A stretch of DNA of 64,000 nt from Candidatus Poribacteria bacterium (lineage in GTDB: Bacteria > Poribacteria > WGA-4E > WGA-3G). Location of the stretch: assembly GCA_022394775.1 (NCBI GenBank), contig JAGFCB010000022.1:1-64000 (forward strand), in the 5' to 3' direction. This document shows positions 34,489 to 44,092 of this stretch, in pieces; within the stretch, counting starts at the first letter, position 1, and each line of letters opens with the position of its first letter. A program made the position numbers and the translations under genes. The notes beneath the pieces are model-generated. The model worked only from the letters and a program-made list of their open reading frames with translations. It had not been told where the DNA came from and made no database searches.

Positions 34489-37044
34489 ATGAGTTATGCG
34501 AACGTTGCTTTTCCACTATCCGTAGATCAGGTGTTTACCTATGGCGTGCCGCGAGATTTGGACGCGGTTTTGCAACCTGGGGTTCGAGTATTAGCACCGT
34601 TTCGCCGAACAAAGCAGGAAGGCGTTGTCGTTGAACGTGTAGATGAAACCGATCTCGCTCCGAAACTTATCAAGAATGTCTCTGACTGTCTGGATGAGAC
34701 TCCGATGTACTCTCGTGAGATGCTCAACCTTACAAAATGGATGGCGGACTATTATGTCTGTCCGTGGGGCGTTGCGCTCTTTTCAGCAGTGCCAGCTGCT
34801 GTCCGCAGCCAGAAAAAGGAGCAGGTCGAGATTTTACCCGAATTCTCCGCATCCCTCGGAAAAATCGAAGAAAAATTCGTCGCATTATTAGAAGCAGAAG
34901 GCAAACTCTCGATGCGTCAACTTGCCAGACGGACTGGGTTGAGTTATCAGGATGTGCGTCCAAAGATTACAGCACTCTCCAACAAAGGTGTTGTTAAGAT
35001 TGATGTTTCCCATAAACCGAAAGCGACCACGCAAAAAACGACTGTAGCGGAATTAGCGTTACCGATTGCTGATATTGAGGCAGAAATTGTGCAACTCAAG
35101 AATGAGGGAGCAGACGGTTCCAATAAGCGTCGCCATGCAGGAGATGCGAAACGCGCAGAAGTTCTCGAACTGCTTCTTGCTGAAAGTGCCCCGTTAGCAA
35201 CGGCGGACTTGATAAAGCGGGTAAATGCGAGCAGTTCATTGTTACGCCCCTTGGAAAGACGCGGATTTATTCAGATTACACGCGCAGAAACGGTGCGGAA
35301 TCCGCTGAACTCTGAGTCTGTTGCGCCGACACACCCCCTCCGGTTGAACTCGACGCAATTGACGGCGTTCTCGGAAATTCAAAAAGTCCTGGCATCAGAC
35401 CCTGTAGGAGGGGTTTGTCCCCCCGATTCTTTGAACAAAGCTAAGCGGCCGCCGACTTTTCTCTTACACGGGGTAACCGGCAGCGGAAAAACAGAGGTCT
35501 ATATGCAGGCGATGGCGGAAGTGTTGGCGAATGGAAAGTCTGTGATAGTGTTGGTCCCAGAGATTTCACTTACACCGCAAACGGCTTCTCGATTTGTTGG
35601 ACGCTTCGGGGAACGGGTCGCATTGTTGCATAGTCGGTTGAACGATGGCGAACGCTATGACCAATGGCATCGCATTCAGAAAGGTGAAGCGGATATTGTT
35701 ATCGGTCCGCGTTCTGCTGTCTTTGCCCCAGTCAAAGCACTCGGCATGCTGATTATAGACGAGGAGCATTCGGACTCTTATAAATCGGATAACGCCCCGC
35801 GTTACCATGCGCGGGAAGTGGCGCAAAAACGGAGCGAACTCGCGAATTGTCCTGTTCTGCTTGGAAGTGCGACCCCATCTCTTGAGAGTTTCCATCATGC
35901 GAAAAATGGGAGTTATCGGCTTCTCAATTTACCGAACCGTGTTTTTGATAGAAAGATGCCCGATGTTCACATCGTTGATATGCGAACCGAACTGAAAAAG
36001 GGCAATCGCACGATCTTCTCCGAGATACTCCGAAGTTCTATTGAAGAGCGGCTTGTCCGGCGAGAGCAAATTATTCTGTTCCTTAACCGGCGTGGACACT
36101 CCACTTATGTCTTCTGCCGAACGTGCGGCTATGTTGAACAGTGTGACAATTGTTCTATCTCGTTAACCTACCACCGTGAGACGCAACTGCTTGTTTGCCA
36201 CCACTGTGGTGCCAAACGTCCGACGCAGCCTACCTGTCCGCAGTGCGGCAGTGAGGCTATCCGCTTTTTTGGTGCGGGAACAGAGGCGGTTGAGCAAGAG
36301 GTGCACAAGGCATTTCCAAAGGCGAGTGTCCAGCGATTTGATGCGGATTCGACGGCGCGAAAAAATGCGCATCAGCAGATTTTGAAAAGATTTGAACAGC
36401 AGAAGATTGACATCCTGATCGGTACACAGATGGTATCAAAAGGGTTAGACTTTCCGAACGTTACACTTGTCGGGGTTATCGCAGCGGATACGGCTTTAAA
36501 TCTACCGGATTTCCGAGCGAGTGAGCAAACGTTCAGTCTGTTAACGCAGGTTGCGGGACGCTCTGGACGTGCTGAACTTGAGGGTAAAGTTGTCATCCAG
36601 ACGTATATGCCGGAGCATTATTGTATCGCGGCTGCACAGAAGCACGACTACCTTGATTTCTATCAGCAGGAGATTGAAGCGCGCGGCGCGTTACAGTATC
36701 CACCGTTCTCGCATGTCGCAGTGCTCTTACTGCGGGGTAAAGACGAAAAAGAGGTCATTGATACCGCCCATGCTGTGCGCGATCAACTTGAGATATGGCA
36801 GACAGATCAAGCGCGTCCTTCGCGGGCACCTGATACGCAAGAACTGGCAGTGGAAATCCTCGGTCCTGCCCCGGCACCGCTCTCGAAAATTGAAGGAAAA
36901 TTTCGGTGGCATCTCTTGCTCCGAAGCCCTGCGGCGGAGAAAATGGGGCACCTCCTTAGACGTTTAAGTGACGATCCGCCTGTCAGCATTAAATCAAAGG
37001 CTATTGAATTTGTGATAGATATTGATCCAACGAATACACTCTAA
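34489..37044 (+). CDS. priA: Primosomal protein N' (replication restart helicase)
   Basis: 851 aa. An N-terminal DNA-binding domain and winged helix are followed by the helicase core: GVTGSGKTEVYMQAMAEVL (Walker A), IIDEEHSDSYKSDNAPRYHA, PVLLGSATPSLESF and a motif VI region QVAGRSGRAE. Zinc-binding cysteines occur in FCRTCGYVEQCDNC, LVCHHCGAKRP and CPQCGSEAIRF. Residues 305-314 (PVGGVCPPDS) are encoded by a palindromic repeat inserted just before the Walker A region. The same repeat, in the same phase, is in the ATP-grasp gene. PriA otherwise looks intact. Confidence 0.95.
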   Translation: MSYANVAFPLSVDQVFTYGVPRDLDAVLQPGVRVLAPFRRTKQEGVVVERVDETDLAPKLIKNVSDCLDETPMYSREMLNLTKWMADYYVCPWGVALFSAVPAAVRSQKKEQVEILPEFSASLGKIEEKFVALLEAEGKLSMRQLARRTGLSYQDVRPKITALSNKGVVKIDVSHKPKATTQKTTVAELALPIADIEAEIVQLKNEGADGSNKRRHAGDAKRAEVLELLLAESAPLATADLIKRVNASSSLLRPLERRGFIQITRAETVRNPLNSESVAPTHPLRLNSTQLTAFSEIQKVLASDPVGGVCPPDSLNKAKRPPTFLLHGVTGSGKTEVYMQAMAEVLANGKSVIVLVPEISLTPQTASRFVGRFGERVALLHSRLNDGERYDQWHRIQKGEADIVIGPRSAVFAPVKALGMLIIDEEHSDSYKSDNAPRYHAREVAQKRSELANCPVLLGSATPSLESFHHAKNGSYRLLNLPNRVFDRKMPDVHIVDMRTELKKGNRTIFSEILRSSIEERLVRREQIILFLNRRGHSTYVFCRTCGYVEQCDNCSISLTYHRETQLLVCHHCGAKRPTQPTCPQCGSEAIRFFGAGTEAVEQEVHKAFPKASVQRFDADSTARKNAHQQILKRFEQQKIDILIGTQMVSKGLDFPNVTLVGVIAADTALNLPDFRASEQTFSLLTQVAGRSGRAELEGKVVIQTYMPEHYCIAAAQKHDYLDFYQQEIEARGALQYPPFSHVAVLLLRGKDEKEVIDTAHAVRDQLEIWQTDQARPSRAPDTQELAVEILGPAPAPLSKIEGKFRWHLLLRSPAAEKMGHLLRRLSDDPPVSIKSKAIEFVIDIDPTNTL
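35403..35429 (+). repeat. Palindromic repeat inside priA, in frame
   Basis: TGTAGGAGGGGTTTGTCC followed by CCCCGATTC, a member of the family A group. It starts at the third position of a codon and encodes VGGVCPPDS. Nothing in PriA homologues that I know corresponds to it. Confidence 0.75.
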
Positions 37045-37186
37045 GAGTAGTTATAAGTTATAAGTACGGTTTTTCTGCGAAAAACCTTTAGGTTATAAGT
37101 AAAGAGCGGTCGGGAGTTTCTGAACCCTCTTAACTTATAACTTATAACTGCGTACTCGCTAACTAATTACAAGGAATTAATTATAG
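37045..37186. repeat. Inverted TTATAAGTTATAAGT repeat
   Basis: GTTATAAGTTATAAGTACGG near 37050 and AACTTATAACTTATAACTGC near 37132 are inverted copies, a sequence variant of family C. AAGGA at 37171 is the ribosome-binding site of the next gene. Confidence 0.6.
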
Positions 37187-38146
37187 ATGGGTAACCGGAT
37201 ATTTGAGAAACTTGCTGATCCAGACCTGCTTGCACAAAACCCGATCCTGGTTTTTGCGGCGGATCCACTTGCATCCGCTGGCATTAAAGGACTCGGACAG
37301 GTGCAGCATCCAAAACCACACTATCGTACACACGCAGAGTTCTTGCAGCTTCAACGCGACCTCGTCGCTGATGGGCAATTAGATGGACTTCTGATGACAC
37401 CTGCCGATGCAGAAACGCTTGCGCTTGAAGAAGACCTGCTTGAGAGCTCGCCGATCACACCGATTGTCCGGATGAATTCAGAAACCGCCATCTGGAACCC
37501 ACGATTTGGTGTCTATACCTCACACCCGTCGATGCCGTTTCAGACGGTATTTCCGGAGGATATGCAACGCTATTGTGAGGCACTTATCGGTCCCGCGCTG
37601 GAATGCAAGGTTAATCTTGGGTTGTACTCCATTACACTCAACAACGATCCAGCCGCAGATGAACGGATGCTGCAAGCGTATGTACAATTCGCGCATGTCG
37701 TCGGTGAAATTGAAGGCTTCGATCATCTCTTAGAGGTGTTTTTACCGAACGTTAAACTCCCCGGCATGGACGAGGAAAAACGGGGTATGTACGTTGCGGA
37801 TTCAATTGTTCGGACGATGAGTTACCTTCGGAAACACCAACGTCCCCGCTTTATTAAGACAGCGTATACGACTGGCGATGTCTGGGCTGAGTTGTGCCAA
37901 TTCGATACGACGCTGGTGATCGGTGCGTTGGGCGGTCCTCGTCAAAACGCGCGTAGCACATTCACCTTGGCGCATAATGTCGTCAGTAACGGCGGACGTG
38001 CTATTCTGTTCGGACGCACCATCTTTGGAGAGGATGACCCGATCGGCTTTGTGCAATGCCTGCGTCGTGTGCTTGATGGCGAAGAAGATGCCCAGAGTGC
38101 CCATGCGTCGTATCAGAAGTTGTTGCGAGGTGTCCGTACGGGTTAG
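37187..38146 (+). CDS. Class I aldolase-like protein (DeoC/LacD type), substrate unknown
   Basis: 319 aa. The fold reads as a TIM barrel: ILVFAADPLASAGIKGLGQV, QLDGLLMTPADAETLALEED, a variable middle, RPRFIKTAYTTGDVW with a lysine placed where class I aldolases form a Schiff base, and NVVSNGGRAILFGRTIFGED near the end, the phosphate-binding-like strands. I infer a DeoC/FbaB/LacD relative but not its substrate. AAGGA lies upstream. The next gene, an ATP-grasp enzyme, is 145 nt away after family G repeats. Confidence 0.55.
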   Translation: MGNRIFEKLADPDLLAQNPILVFAADPLASAGIKGLGQVQHPKPHYRTHAEFLQLQRDLVADGQLDGLLMTPADAETLALEEDLLESSPITPIVRMNSETAIWNPRFGVYTSHPSMPFQTVFPEDMQRYCEALIGPALECKVNLGLYSITLNNDPAADERMLQAYVQFAHVVGEIEGFDHLLEVFLPNVKLPGMDEEKRGMYVADSIVRTMSYLRKHQRPRFIKTAYTTGDVWAELCQFDTTLVIGALGGPRQNARSTFTLAHNVVSNGGRAILFGRTIFGEDDPIGFVQCLRRVLDGEEDAQSAHASYQKLLRGVRTG

Positions 38147-38291
38147 CAAGGCTCCGTTATTCCTGAGGTCTGGTAGGCGCGCTTTGTAAATGTGCTTACC
38201 AGACAATCCAGCACAGTCTAACAGGCTATGCTATAGCGGATCAAGAACACAGCCCAACAGGCTATGCTACAGCGGATTAGGAGATTTCTAA
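38147..38291. repeat. Tandem family G units
   Basis: Two direct copies of CAACAGGCTATGCTA-like sequence (about 38211-38240 and 38252-38275). AGGAG at about 38280 serves the ATP-grasp gene. Confidence 0.6.
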
Positions 38292-39596
38292 ATGCAGCAT
38301 CAACCGTTAGAAACGCCGCGTATTCTCCTGCTCCTTCCAACACGCACATATCGGGCTACGGACTTCCTTGACGCTGCATTGAAACTTGATGTAGAGATCG
38401 TTATCGCTTCAGAAGAAGCCGCGACGACGGCGGATCTTTCGCCGCGCCAATGGCTTGTGTTGGACATCGCTGTGCCGAGCGTTGCGACCCAGACAATCCT
38501 TGAATTTGCTGAAACATACCCTATCACAGCGATAGTTGGTGTTGATGACGATACTACGTTGCTTGCCACAACTGCCTCAGCGGCGTTAGGGCTTCCACAC
38601 AATCCTGTTGCTTCAGCGAAAGCCACACGCGATAAATACCTCTTACGGGACACATTAGCAACAAACAGTGTATCGGTCCCTGCTTACCAACGCTTCTCTA
38701 TCTATGATGACGCTGTTGAAATAGCGCAGAAGCTCGGAACGGACATACCGATCACTTTCCCGTGTGTTATTAAGCCGTTATCCCTCTCCGCAAGCCGCGG
38801 TGTCATCCGTGCAGACACGCCTGCTGAATTCGTCGAAGCCTTTCAACGGACCACCAAACTCTTGCACGCTTTACAGGAAACCACTAATGCAGGCGGGGAT
38901 TGTAACCCCGATTCCTCGGGGCACCCCTCGCAATACCTACTCGTTGAAGACTATATCCCGGGGATAGAGGTAGCACTTGAGGGGATTCTCTTAGATGGTG
39001 AGCTGAAGGTGCTCGCGCTCTTCGATAAACCAGATCCGCTTGAGGGTCCTTTTTTTGAGGAGACACTCTATATCACGCCTTCCCGTTTACCGACGGATAC
39101 CCAGGCAGCATTACATCATGCGACAGCAGAAGCTGCAGATGCTTTAGGGCTGCAGCACGGACCCGTTCACGCCGAATTGCGCTATAACGAGGAAGGCGCG
39201 CATCTCATCGAAATCGCTGCCCGAACGATTGGGGGCCTTTGCTCTCGGACCTTACGGTTCGGAACGGGGATGTCATTGGAGGAACTTGTTATCCGTCATG
39301 CGATTGGGCAACCGGTGGAAACATTACAGCGAGAACAACAAGCGGCAGGGGTCATGATGATTCCGGTGCCAAAGGCTGGTATCTTAGGCGAAGTGCGTGG
39401 CAAAACGCAGGCGTATCACGTAGACGGAATTGTAGAGGTTAACATCACGATCCCTATCGGCGGAGAGGTTGTGCCGTTACCGGAAGGGGCGCGGTATCTC
39501 GGTTTCATCTTTGCGCGTGCTGAAACACCCGAAGCGGTGGAGGCAGCATTGCGTGAAGCACATCGGCAGTTGGAATTTGTGATTCTGGCGGAGTGA
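38292..39596 (+). CDS. ATP-grasp domain ligase with a repeat-encoded insert
   Basis: 434 aa. The N-terminal preATP-grasp part is followed by ATP-grasp motifs: ATRDKYLLRDTLA, ITFPCVIKPLSLSASRGVIR, LVEDYIPGIEVALEGILLDG and HLIEIAARTIGGLCSRTLRF. It is nearest to the biotin carboxylase/carbamoyl-phosphate synthase-like amino acid ligases; the true substrate pair is unknown. Residues 199-208 (NAGGDCNPDS) come from an inserted palindromic repeat, in a loop between ATP-grasp strands. The core motifs on either side are intact. Confidence 0.8.
   Translation: MQHQPLETPRILLLLPTRTYRATDFLDAALKLDVEIVIASEEAATTADLSPRQWLVLDIAVPSVATQTILEFAETYPITAIVGVDDDTTLLATTASAALGLPHNPVASAKATRDKYLLRDTLATNSVSVPAYQRFSIYDDAVEIAQKLGTDIPITFPCVIKPLSLSASRGVIRADTPAEFVEAFQRTTKLLHALQETTNAGGDCNPDSSGHPSQYLLVEDYIPGIEVALEGILLDGELKVLALFDKPDPLEGPFFEETLYITPSRLPTDTQAALHHATAEAADALGLQHGPVHAELRYNEEGAHLIEIAARTIGGLCSRTLRFGTGMSLEELVIRHAIGQPVETLQREQQAAGVMMIPVPKAGILGEVRGKTQAYHVDGIVEVNITIPIGGEVVPLPEGARYLGFIFARAETPEAVEAALREAHRQLEFVILAE
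38888..38914 (+). repeat. Palindromic repeat inside the ATP-grasp gene, in frame
   Basis: TGCAGGCGGGGATTGTAACC followed by CCGATTC. It begins at codon position 3, as in priA, and encodes AGGDCNPDS. The adjacent TCGGGGCACCCC may belong to the same insert. Confidence 0.75.
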
Positions 39597-39621
39597 GCGA
39601 CAGCAAGTTTAGGATGACGGT

Positions 39622-41283
39622 ATGCTGACAAAACCATCCATTCTAATTCTTATTGTTATTATGGGCTTTCTCAGGACAGCACACGCGGAGAAAGATACAC
39701 CCTTATTTACGGAAGTAAGCACTGCGCTCGGTTTTCCGCAACCGGAGACTTCTTGGTCTGCAGGCACATACGCCCTACCTGAGGTTATCGGTAGCGGGGT
39801 TGCAGTCTTTGATTACAATAATGATGACGCGCTGGATATTCTACACATTCGATTCCCGCCTCCGGGTGTGAGTGCCCCCGCGCCAAACCGACTTTTTCAA
39901 CAACAACGGGATGGGACATTTGTTGACGTTACAGCAGCCTCCGGCATTGGACATGAGGGTTACGGACAAGGGGTCGCAATCGGAGATGTGGATAACGATA
40001 GGGATATGGATGTCTATGTGACGAACTACGGTAGCGATGCTTTCTATCGAAACAAGGGTGATGGGACATTCGCCTTAGAGGAAGTAGGTCTCTCAAATGC
40101 GGCGTGGGGAACGTCTGCGACTTTCGGTGATTATGACAGGGATGGCGACCTCGATCTCTATGTCGCGAACTACGTTGCGTTTGAGCCAGAGAGCGTCTGT
40201 CGTGGGAAACATGGTGCCCCAGATTACTGTAACCCACAAGTTTTTGAGGCTGCCCCGGATCGACTTTTTCGGAACGATGGCAATGGTTCTTTCACCGATG
40301 TAACCGAGCCGTCGGGTATTGCTGCAATGTCCGGCAGGGGTCTCGGTGTTGTGTGTTTGGATCTGACGGGTGATGGTTGGTCGGATTTTTTTGTTGCCAA
40401 TGACGGCGAAGCGAACCATCTGTGGGTCAATCAGACCGACGGTACTTTTGCTGAGGAAGCCATATTGCACGGGCTTGCGTTTAACACTTACGGTCAACCC
40501 GAAGGCAGCATGGGTATCGCTGTCGGGGATGTCAACGGCGATACACTGCCTGACCTATTTGCGACGCATTTGTCTGGCGAGACAAATACACTCTATATCG
40601 CCTCTAACCACTCCGTATTTACAGATATGACTGAAATAGCAGGTTTCGCAGGACGCGACCTACCTTTTACAGGCTTTGGATGTGGTTTCCTTGATTTCGA
40701 CAACGATGCCTATCTTGACATCGCGCTCGCCAATGGAAGGGTGAAGCGCGGAGAGATTTTAGATGGTTCAGACGTTGGAGAATTCTGGAATTTTTATGCC
40801 GAACCCAATCTCCTCTTTCAAAATAGCCATCAGCCGATAGCCCATTTTACCGATGTGAGTTCCCGCGCGCCTGACTTTACGAGACGCGTTGAGGTGAGCC
40901 GCGGAATGGCTTTCGGTGATATTGACAGGGACGGCGATGTTGATATGGTAATGAGCAGTCTTGATAATCGGCTTCGCGTTTTCCGAAACGACGCGCCACC
41001 ACCTGAGCACCATTGGCTATTTGTGCAAGCGATTACGCAAAATCGAGATGCGCTCGGGGCACAAGTGACACTCCGAACTGAATCACGCACTTTGACAGGT
41101 TACATGCTGTCGGGGACGAGTTACCTCAGTAGTAGTGAACCGAGTGTACATTTCGGTCTCGGAACAGTTGATAAAATTCAAGCGATTGAGGTGCATTGGC
41201 CAGACGGAAGTCGCGAAAGCTTCCCGGGGACAACTGCGAATCGACGTGTAAAGGTTTATCAAGGAAAAGGCAGGGTATTTTGA
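39622..41283 (+). CDS. Secreted CRTAC1-family protein (FG-GAP/VCBS repeats plus ASPIC/UnbV)
   Basis: 553 aa. Signal peptide MLTKPSILILIVIMGFLRTA with cleavage near AHAEK. Five or six FG-GAP-like calcium loops are visible (FDYNNDDALDILHI, IGDVDNDRDMDVYVTNYG, FGDYDRDGDLDLYVANYV, VGDVNGDTLPDLFATHL, FGDIDRDGDVDMVMSSLD), forming a beta-propeller. The C-terminal ASPIC/UnbV domain reads GAQVTLRTESRTLTG, then VHWPDGSRESFPG. Such proteins are extracellular, probably in recognition or polymer binding. Its stop overlaps the start of the TPR gene by 1 nt (TGATG), so the two are made together. Confidence 0.93.
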   Translation: MLTKPSILILIVIMGFLRTAHAEKDTPLFTEVSTALGFPQPETSWSAGTYALPEVIGSGVAVFDYNNDDALDILHIRFPPPGVSAPAPNRLFQQQRDGTFVDVTAASGIGHEGYGQGVAIGDVDNDRDMDVYVTNYGSDAFYRNKGDGTFALEEVGLSNAAWGTSATFGDYDRDGDLDLYVANYVAFEPESVCRGKHGAPDYCNPQVFEAAPDRLFRNDGNGSFTDVTEPSGIAAMSGRGLGVVCLDLTGDGWSDFFVANDGEANHLWVNQTDGTFAEEAILHGLAFNTYGQPEGSMGIAVGDVNGDTLPDLFATHLSGETNTLYIASNHSVFTDMTEIAGFAGRDLPFTGFGCGFLDFDNDAYLDIALANGRVKRGEILDGSDVGEFWNFYAEPNLLFQNSHQPIAHFTDVSSRAPDFTRRVEVSRGMAFGDIDRDGDVDMVMSSLDNRLRVFRNDAPPPEHHWLFVQAITQNRDALGAQVTLRTESRTLTGYMLSGTSYLSSSEPSVHFGLGTVDKIQAIEVHWPDGSRESFPGTTANRRVKVYQGKGRVF

Positions 41284-42866
41284 TGAAATGGCTTCTCTAT
41301 CTTCTCCTCATACTGACGAGTCATTTTGTATTTGCGGACGGTAAGATTGATATTCCGCAGCCTGCCGATCTCGATTTGGTTGAAGAAGAACTGCTTTTAG
41401 AGGCGATTAGCGCTGCACAAGATGCAGTTCGGAATTCGCCTGATGATGCAGAAGCGTGGGGATACTTGGGACACGTCTACCTCAGCCATGGTTGGGAGGT
41501 ACCAGCGATCCCGTGTTATAGCCGAGCCAGTAGCCTCGCGCCTGAGGAATTCAAGTGGTTATATTTCCTTGGACGTTTGACGCAGCAGCGTCATCCCGAA
41601 GCCGCTGTGAAACATCTCACCCGTGCCCTTACTTTAGATGCGACTTATGCCCCCGCGCATCTCTATCTTGCTTCTGCCCTCCGCATTTTGGGGAAGTTTG
41701 ATACAGCACAGCAGCATTTGGTGCGCGCGAAACGCCTCCAACCCGATAACCCATTTTCTGAACTCTGGCTCGGCGAAATAGCACTTGCAAAGCAAAACGT
41801 GAAACTGGCGCGAACGCATTTAGAAGAGGCACTTCGTTTGAACCCTGGACAAAGTGAAGCACACGCGCTGATGGCACAGATTGCTCTCACACTCGGGGAT
41901 AAACAGGTGGCAAAACAGCACGCGCAAGCGGCTCGGCGCGCCAGTCAATATGGCGAATTATCTGATCCGATGTGGTGGGATGTGCTGCAAGCGGGTGTTA
42001 CTACTTCTCTGTATGCGGAACGTGGTAGACGTTATATGTCAAAAGGCGACTATGTGAGTGCTGTTGCGGAATTTGAGCTGCTCATTTCAGACGATCAGAA
42101 GGATGCGGACCTATGGCTTGATTACGGCATCGCTCTGCTTCATACAGGGAAATATAGTCAGGCACTCACTGTGTTAGAACGTGTAAAAACACTCCTCCGC
42201 TCGAATAAAAATGTCCAGAAACAGAAAAAACCTGATGAGATAGCCTATTTGAAAGCGCAGGTCTACTACTATATAGCGCAAATCTACTATGAAACTGGAC
42301 ACCCTGACGCAGCAATCCGTACCGGTCAAAAGGCTGTTCAGCTGCTCCATAACCTCATTGAAAAATCACAAGCATCGGAGGAAATTGGCGATTCAAGGCA
42401 TCTCACGTTTTTGACGAACGTTTATGCGAACCTTGCCCTGGTATACGAAGATGCAGAGCAGTTGGGACAAGCAATAATACAGTATCAGAAAGCACTCGAA
42501 CTGTTGCCAACGGAACCTTCACTGCACCGAGACCTCGCTGGTGTCTATTGGAAAGAACGACGTTATGCTGAAGCGAAACCGCATTACGCAGCAGTTATCG
42601 CCGATAACGCAACGGACGTACAGGCGATTTATAGACTTGGGCTCATTTTTCTGACAAAAGGAGACTATAAAGACGCTGTCGCGCAGTTTGAGCAGGTTAT
42701 TGCGCTTGAGACAGGGCACGTCGGAGCGTACGAGGCGTTGGGAATTGCTTACCAGAAACGTGGGGCTAATTCAAAGGCAATTGAAGCGTTTGAAAAGGCG
42801 TTACAGTTAGAACCAAATAACAAGAATGTATTGAAGATGCTCAAGCAGCTTCACGAAGTGAAATAG
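41283..42866 (+). CDS. Secreted or periplasmic TPR-repeat protein
   Basis: 527 aa from ATG 41283, chosen because it overlaps the previous stop and gives a signal peptide (MKWLLYLLLILTSHFVFADG). About eleven TPR units follow, such as AEAWGYLGHVYLSHGWEVPA, APAHLYLASALRILGKFDTA, VYANLALVYEDAEQLGQAII and GAYEALGIAYQKRGANSKAI. It is a scaffold for protein contacts outside the cytoplasm and likely partners the CRTAC1 protein, given the coupling. Confidence 0.92.
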   Translation: MKWLLYLLLILTSHFVFADGKIDIPQPADLDLVEEELLLEAISAAQDAVRNSPDDAEAWGYLGHVYLSHGWEVPAIPCYSRASSLAPEEFKWLYFLGRLTQQRHPEAAVKHLTRALTLDATYAPAHLYLASALRILGKFDTAQQHLVRAKRLQPDNPFSELWLGEIALAKQNVKLARTHLEEALRLNPGQSEAHALMAQIALTLGDKQVAKQHAQAARRASQYGELSDPMWWDVLQAGVTTSLYAERGRRYMSKGDYVSAVAEFELLISDDQKDADLWLDYGIALLHTGKYSQALTVLERVKTLLRSNKNVQKQKKPDEIAYLKAQVYYYIAQIYYETGHPDAAIRTGQKAVQLLHNLIEKSQASEEIGDSRHLTFLTNVYANLALVYEDAEQLGQAIIQYQKALELLPTEPSLHRDLAGVYWKERRYAEAKPHYAAVIADNATDVQAIYRLGLIFLTKGDYKDAVAQFEQVIALETGHVGAYEALGIAYQKRGANSKAIEAFEKALQLEPNNKNVLKMLKQLHEVK

Positions 42867-42935
42867 ATTTTATAGAGGCGCGCTTCACATGCTGCCAAAC
42901 GCGCCTACAAGCCTCAAAAACCAGACGATTATCGC

Positions 42936-43706
42936 TTATTTGTAATGGTGGGTTGACTTAATATGTCCCCAAGTTGTACCGAGTTTGTTCTTCGGATCGA
43001 CTGCTAAATAGTTCTTAAACCCTTTTTCCATGAGTTCCTGAATATCTTCTTGTTCCAAGGCGGAATGGAAGATAGCGACTTCGTCCATTGCTCCCGGAAA
43101 GAAGTTTCCAGCGGCATCCCAGACCCCGCAGCCCCCGATATTGACGTTAAAGTTAGATGAACCGTGATTTGCCCAACCGCCTTTTTTCTCGGTGTATTCA
43201 CCATCAATATAGGTATGGACGTACTCTGTTGTAGCAACGCACCCGACGTGATGCCATTCACCGTTATCGTGTTTGTGTTCCCAAGGACGCGCCGTTCCGC
43301 CTGCAGTAGGTGTCCAGAGGTTTACGGATTGCGGGTTAATAAAACCGAACTCAGGAGAATCGTTTTGTCCGACGAGTCCGGTACGGTTCGCGTTAACATC
43401 ACCGGTCTGGACCCAACAGAGAATGGTGAACTCTTCGAGACCATCCAAGAGTTTTTCATGGGTTGAGACACAACTGGCTTTTCCATCGAATTCAAGCGCT
43501 TGACCGAATTTACCTTTTACCCATTCAGGAGATTTGATAAGTTCGCCATCGTTTCCGCCATCGGAGAGATCACCCGCGGTATTCCCTTTACCTTCATCAA
43601 ATAACCAGATACCGACGGCGGTTTCGAGATCAATTTCGGCGGTGGTGATATGAACAGCGATGAGGCTGAAACACATTACGCCGAGCGTTAATAAAACTTT
43701 TTTCAT
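42936..43706 (-). CDS. Secreted LamG-domain protein with a shared C-terminal tail
   Basis: 256 aa. Signal peptide MKKVLLTLGVMCFSLIAVHI, cleaved near TTAEI. A LamG/concanavalin-like domain fills the rest: GIWLFDEGKGNTAGDLSDGG, LEFDGKASCVSTHEKLL, FTILCWVQTGDVNANRTG, HHVGCVATTEYVHTYIDGEY and FPGAMDEVAIFHSALEQEDI. The last residues, LAVDPKNKLGTTWGHIKS, match the tail of the NPCBM protein 400 nt upstream. GAGGAA precedes the ATG. It likely binds glycans on the cell surface. Confidence 0.9.
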   Translation of the reverse strand: MKKVLLTLGVMCFSLIAVHITTAEIDLETAVGIWLFDEGKGNTAGDLSDGGNDGELIKSPEWVKGKFGQALEFDGKASCVSTHEKLLDGLEEFTILCWVQTGDVNANRTGLVGQNDSPEFGFINPQSVNLWTPTAGGTARPWEHKHDNGEWHHVGCVATTEYVHTYIDGEYTEKKGGWANHGSSNFNVNIGGCGVWDAAGNFFPGAMDEVAIFHSALEQEDIQELMEKGFKNYLAVDPKNKLGTTWGHIKSTHHYK

Positions 43707-44092
43707 GGTGTTCCTCTCTAATATTTACCGTAAGCGTGTTTGATAGACGCTATAGTATTAAGATTCATTCTCAATTTAACAGGACTTACGCAATTTGGGT
43801 TGTAGGCGGTTTTGTTAGATGAAATGTTTCTGACAACACAGCGTTTCTGGTAGCACAAACTGGAAGTTTGTGGTACAAAAGAGCATCATGCGTAAGTCCT
43901 ATTTAAAACTTATAGTAAGGTAAAGCGCGAAAAATTGCAACAAAAAACCTGATTTAGTTATAACTTTCCGCATACAGACGCAGGAAAACTTATCTAAATC
44001 AGGTTTGATGACTTATAGCTACACCAAGTGTAGGGCAATTAAACCCCCTAACCCCCCCTTATCAGGGGGACTTTAAGAGGAAACGCGTAAGT
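43707..44092. repeat. Family B element, a palindromic element and a family D hairpin
   Basis: A 120-bp family B element (43781-43900) has perfect 12-bp ends and carries a family G hairpin (CACAAACTGGAAGTTTGTG) in its core. Then 43946-44005 is a separate inverted repeat (AACCTGATTTAGTTATAA and its complement around a 25-nt loop). A family D hairpin is at about 44041-44081. No gene. Confidence 0.75.
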
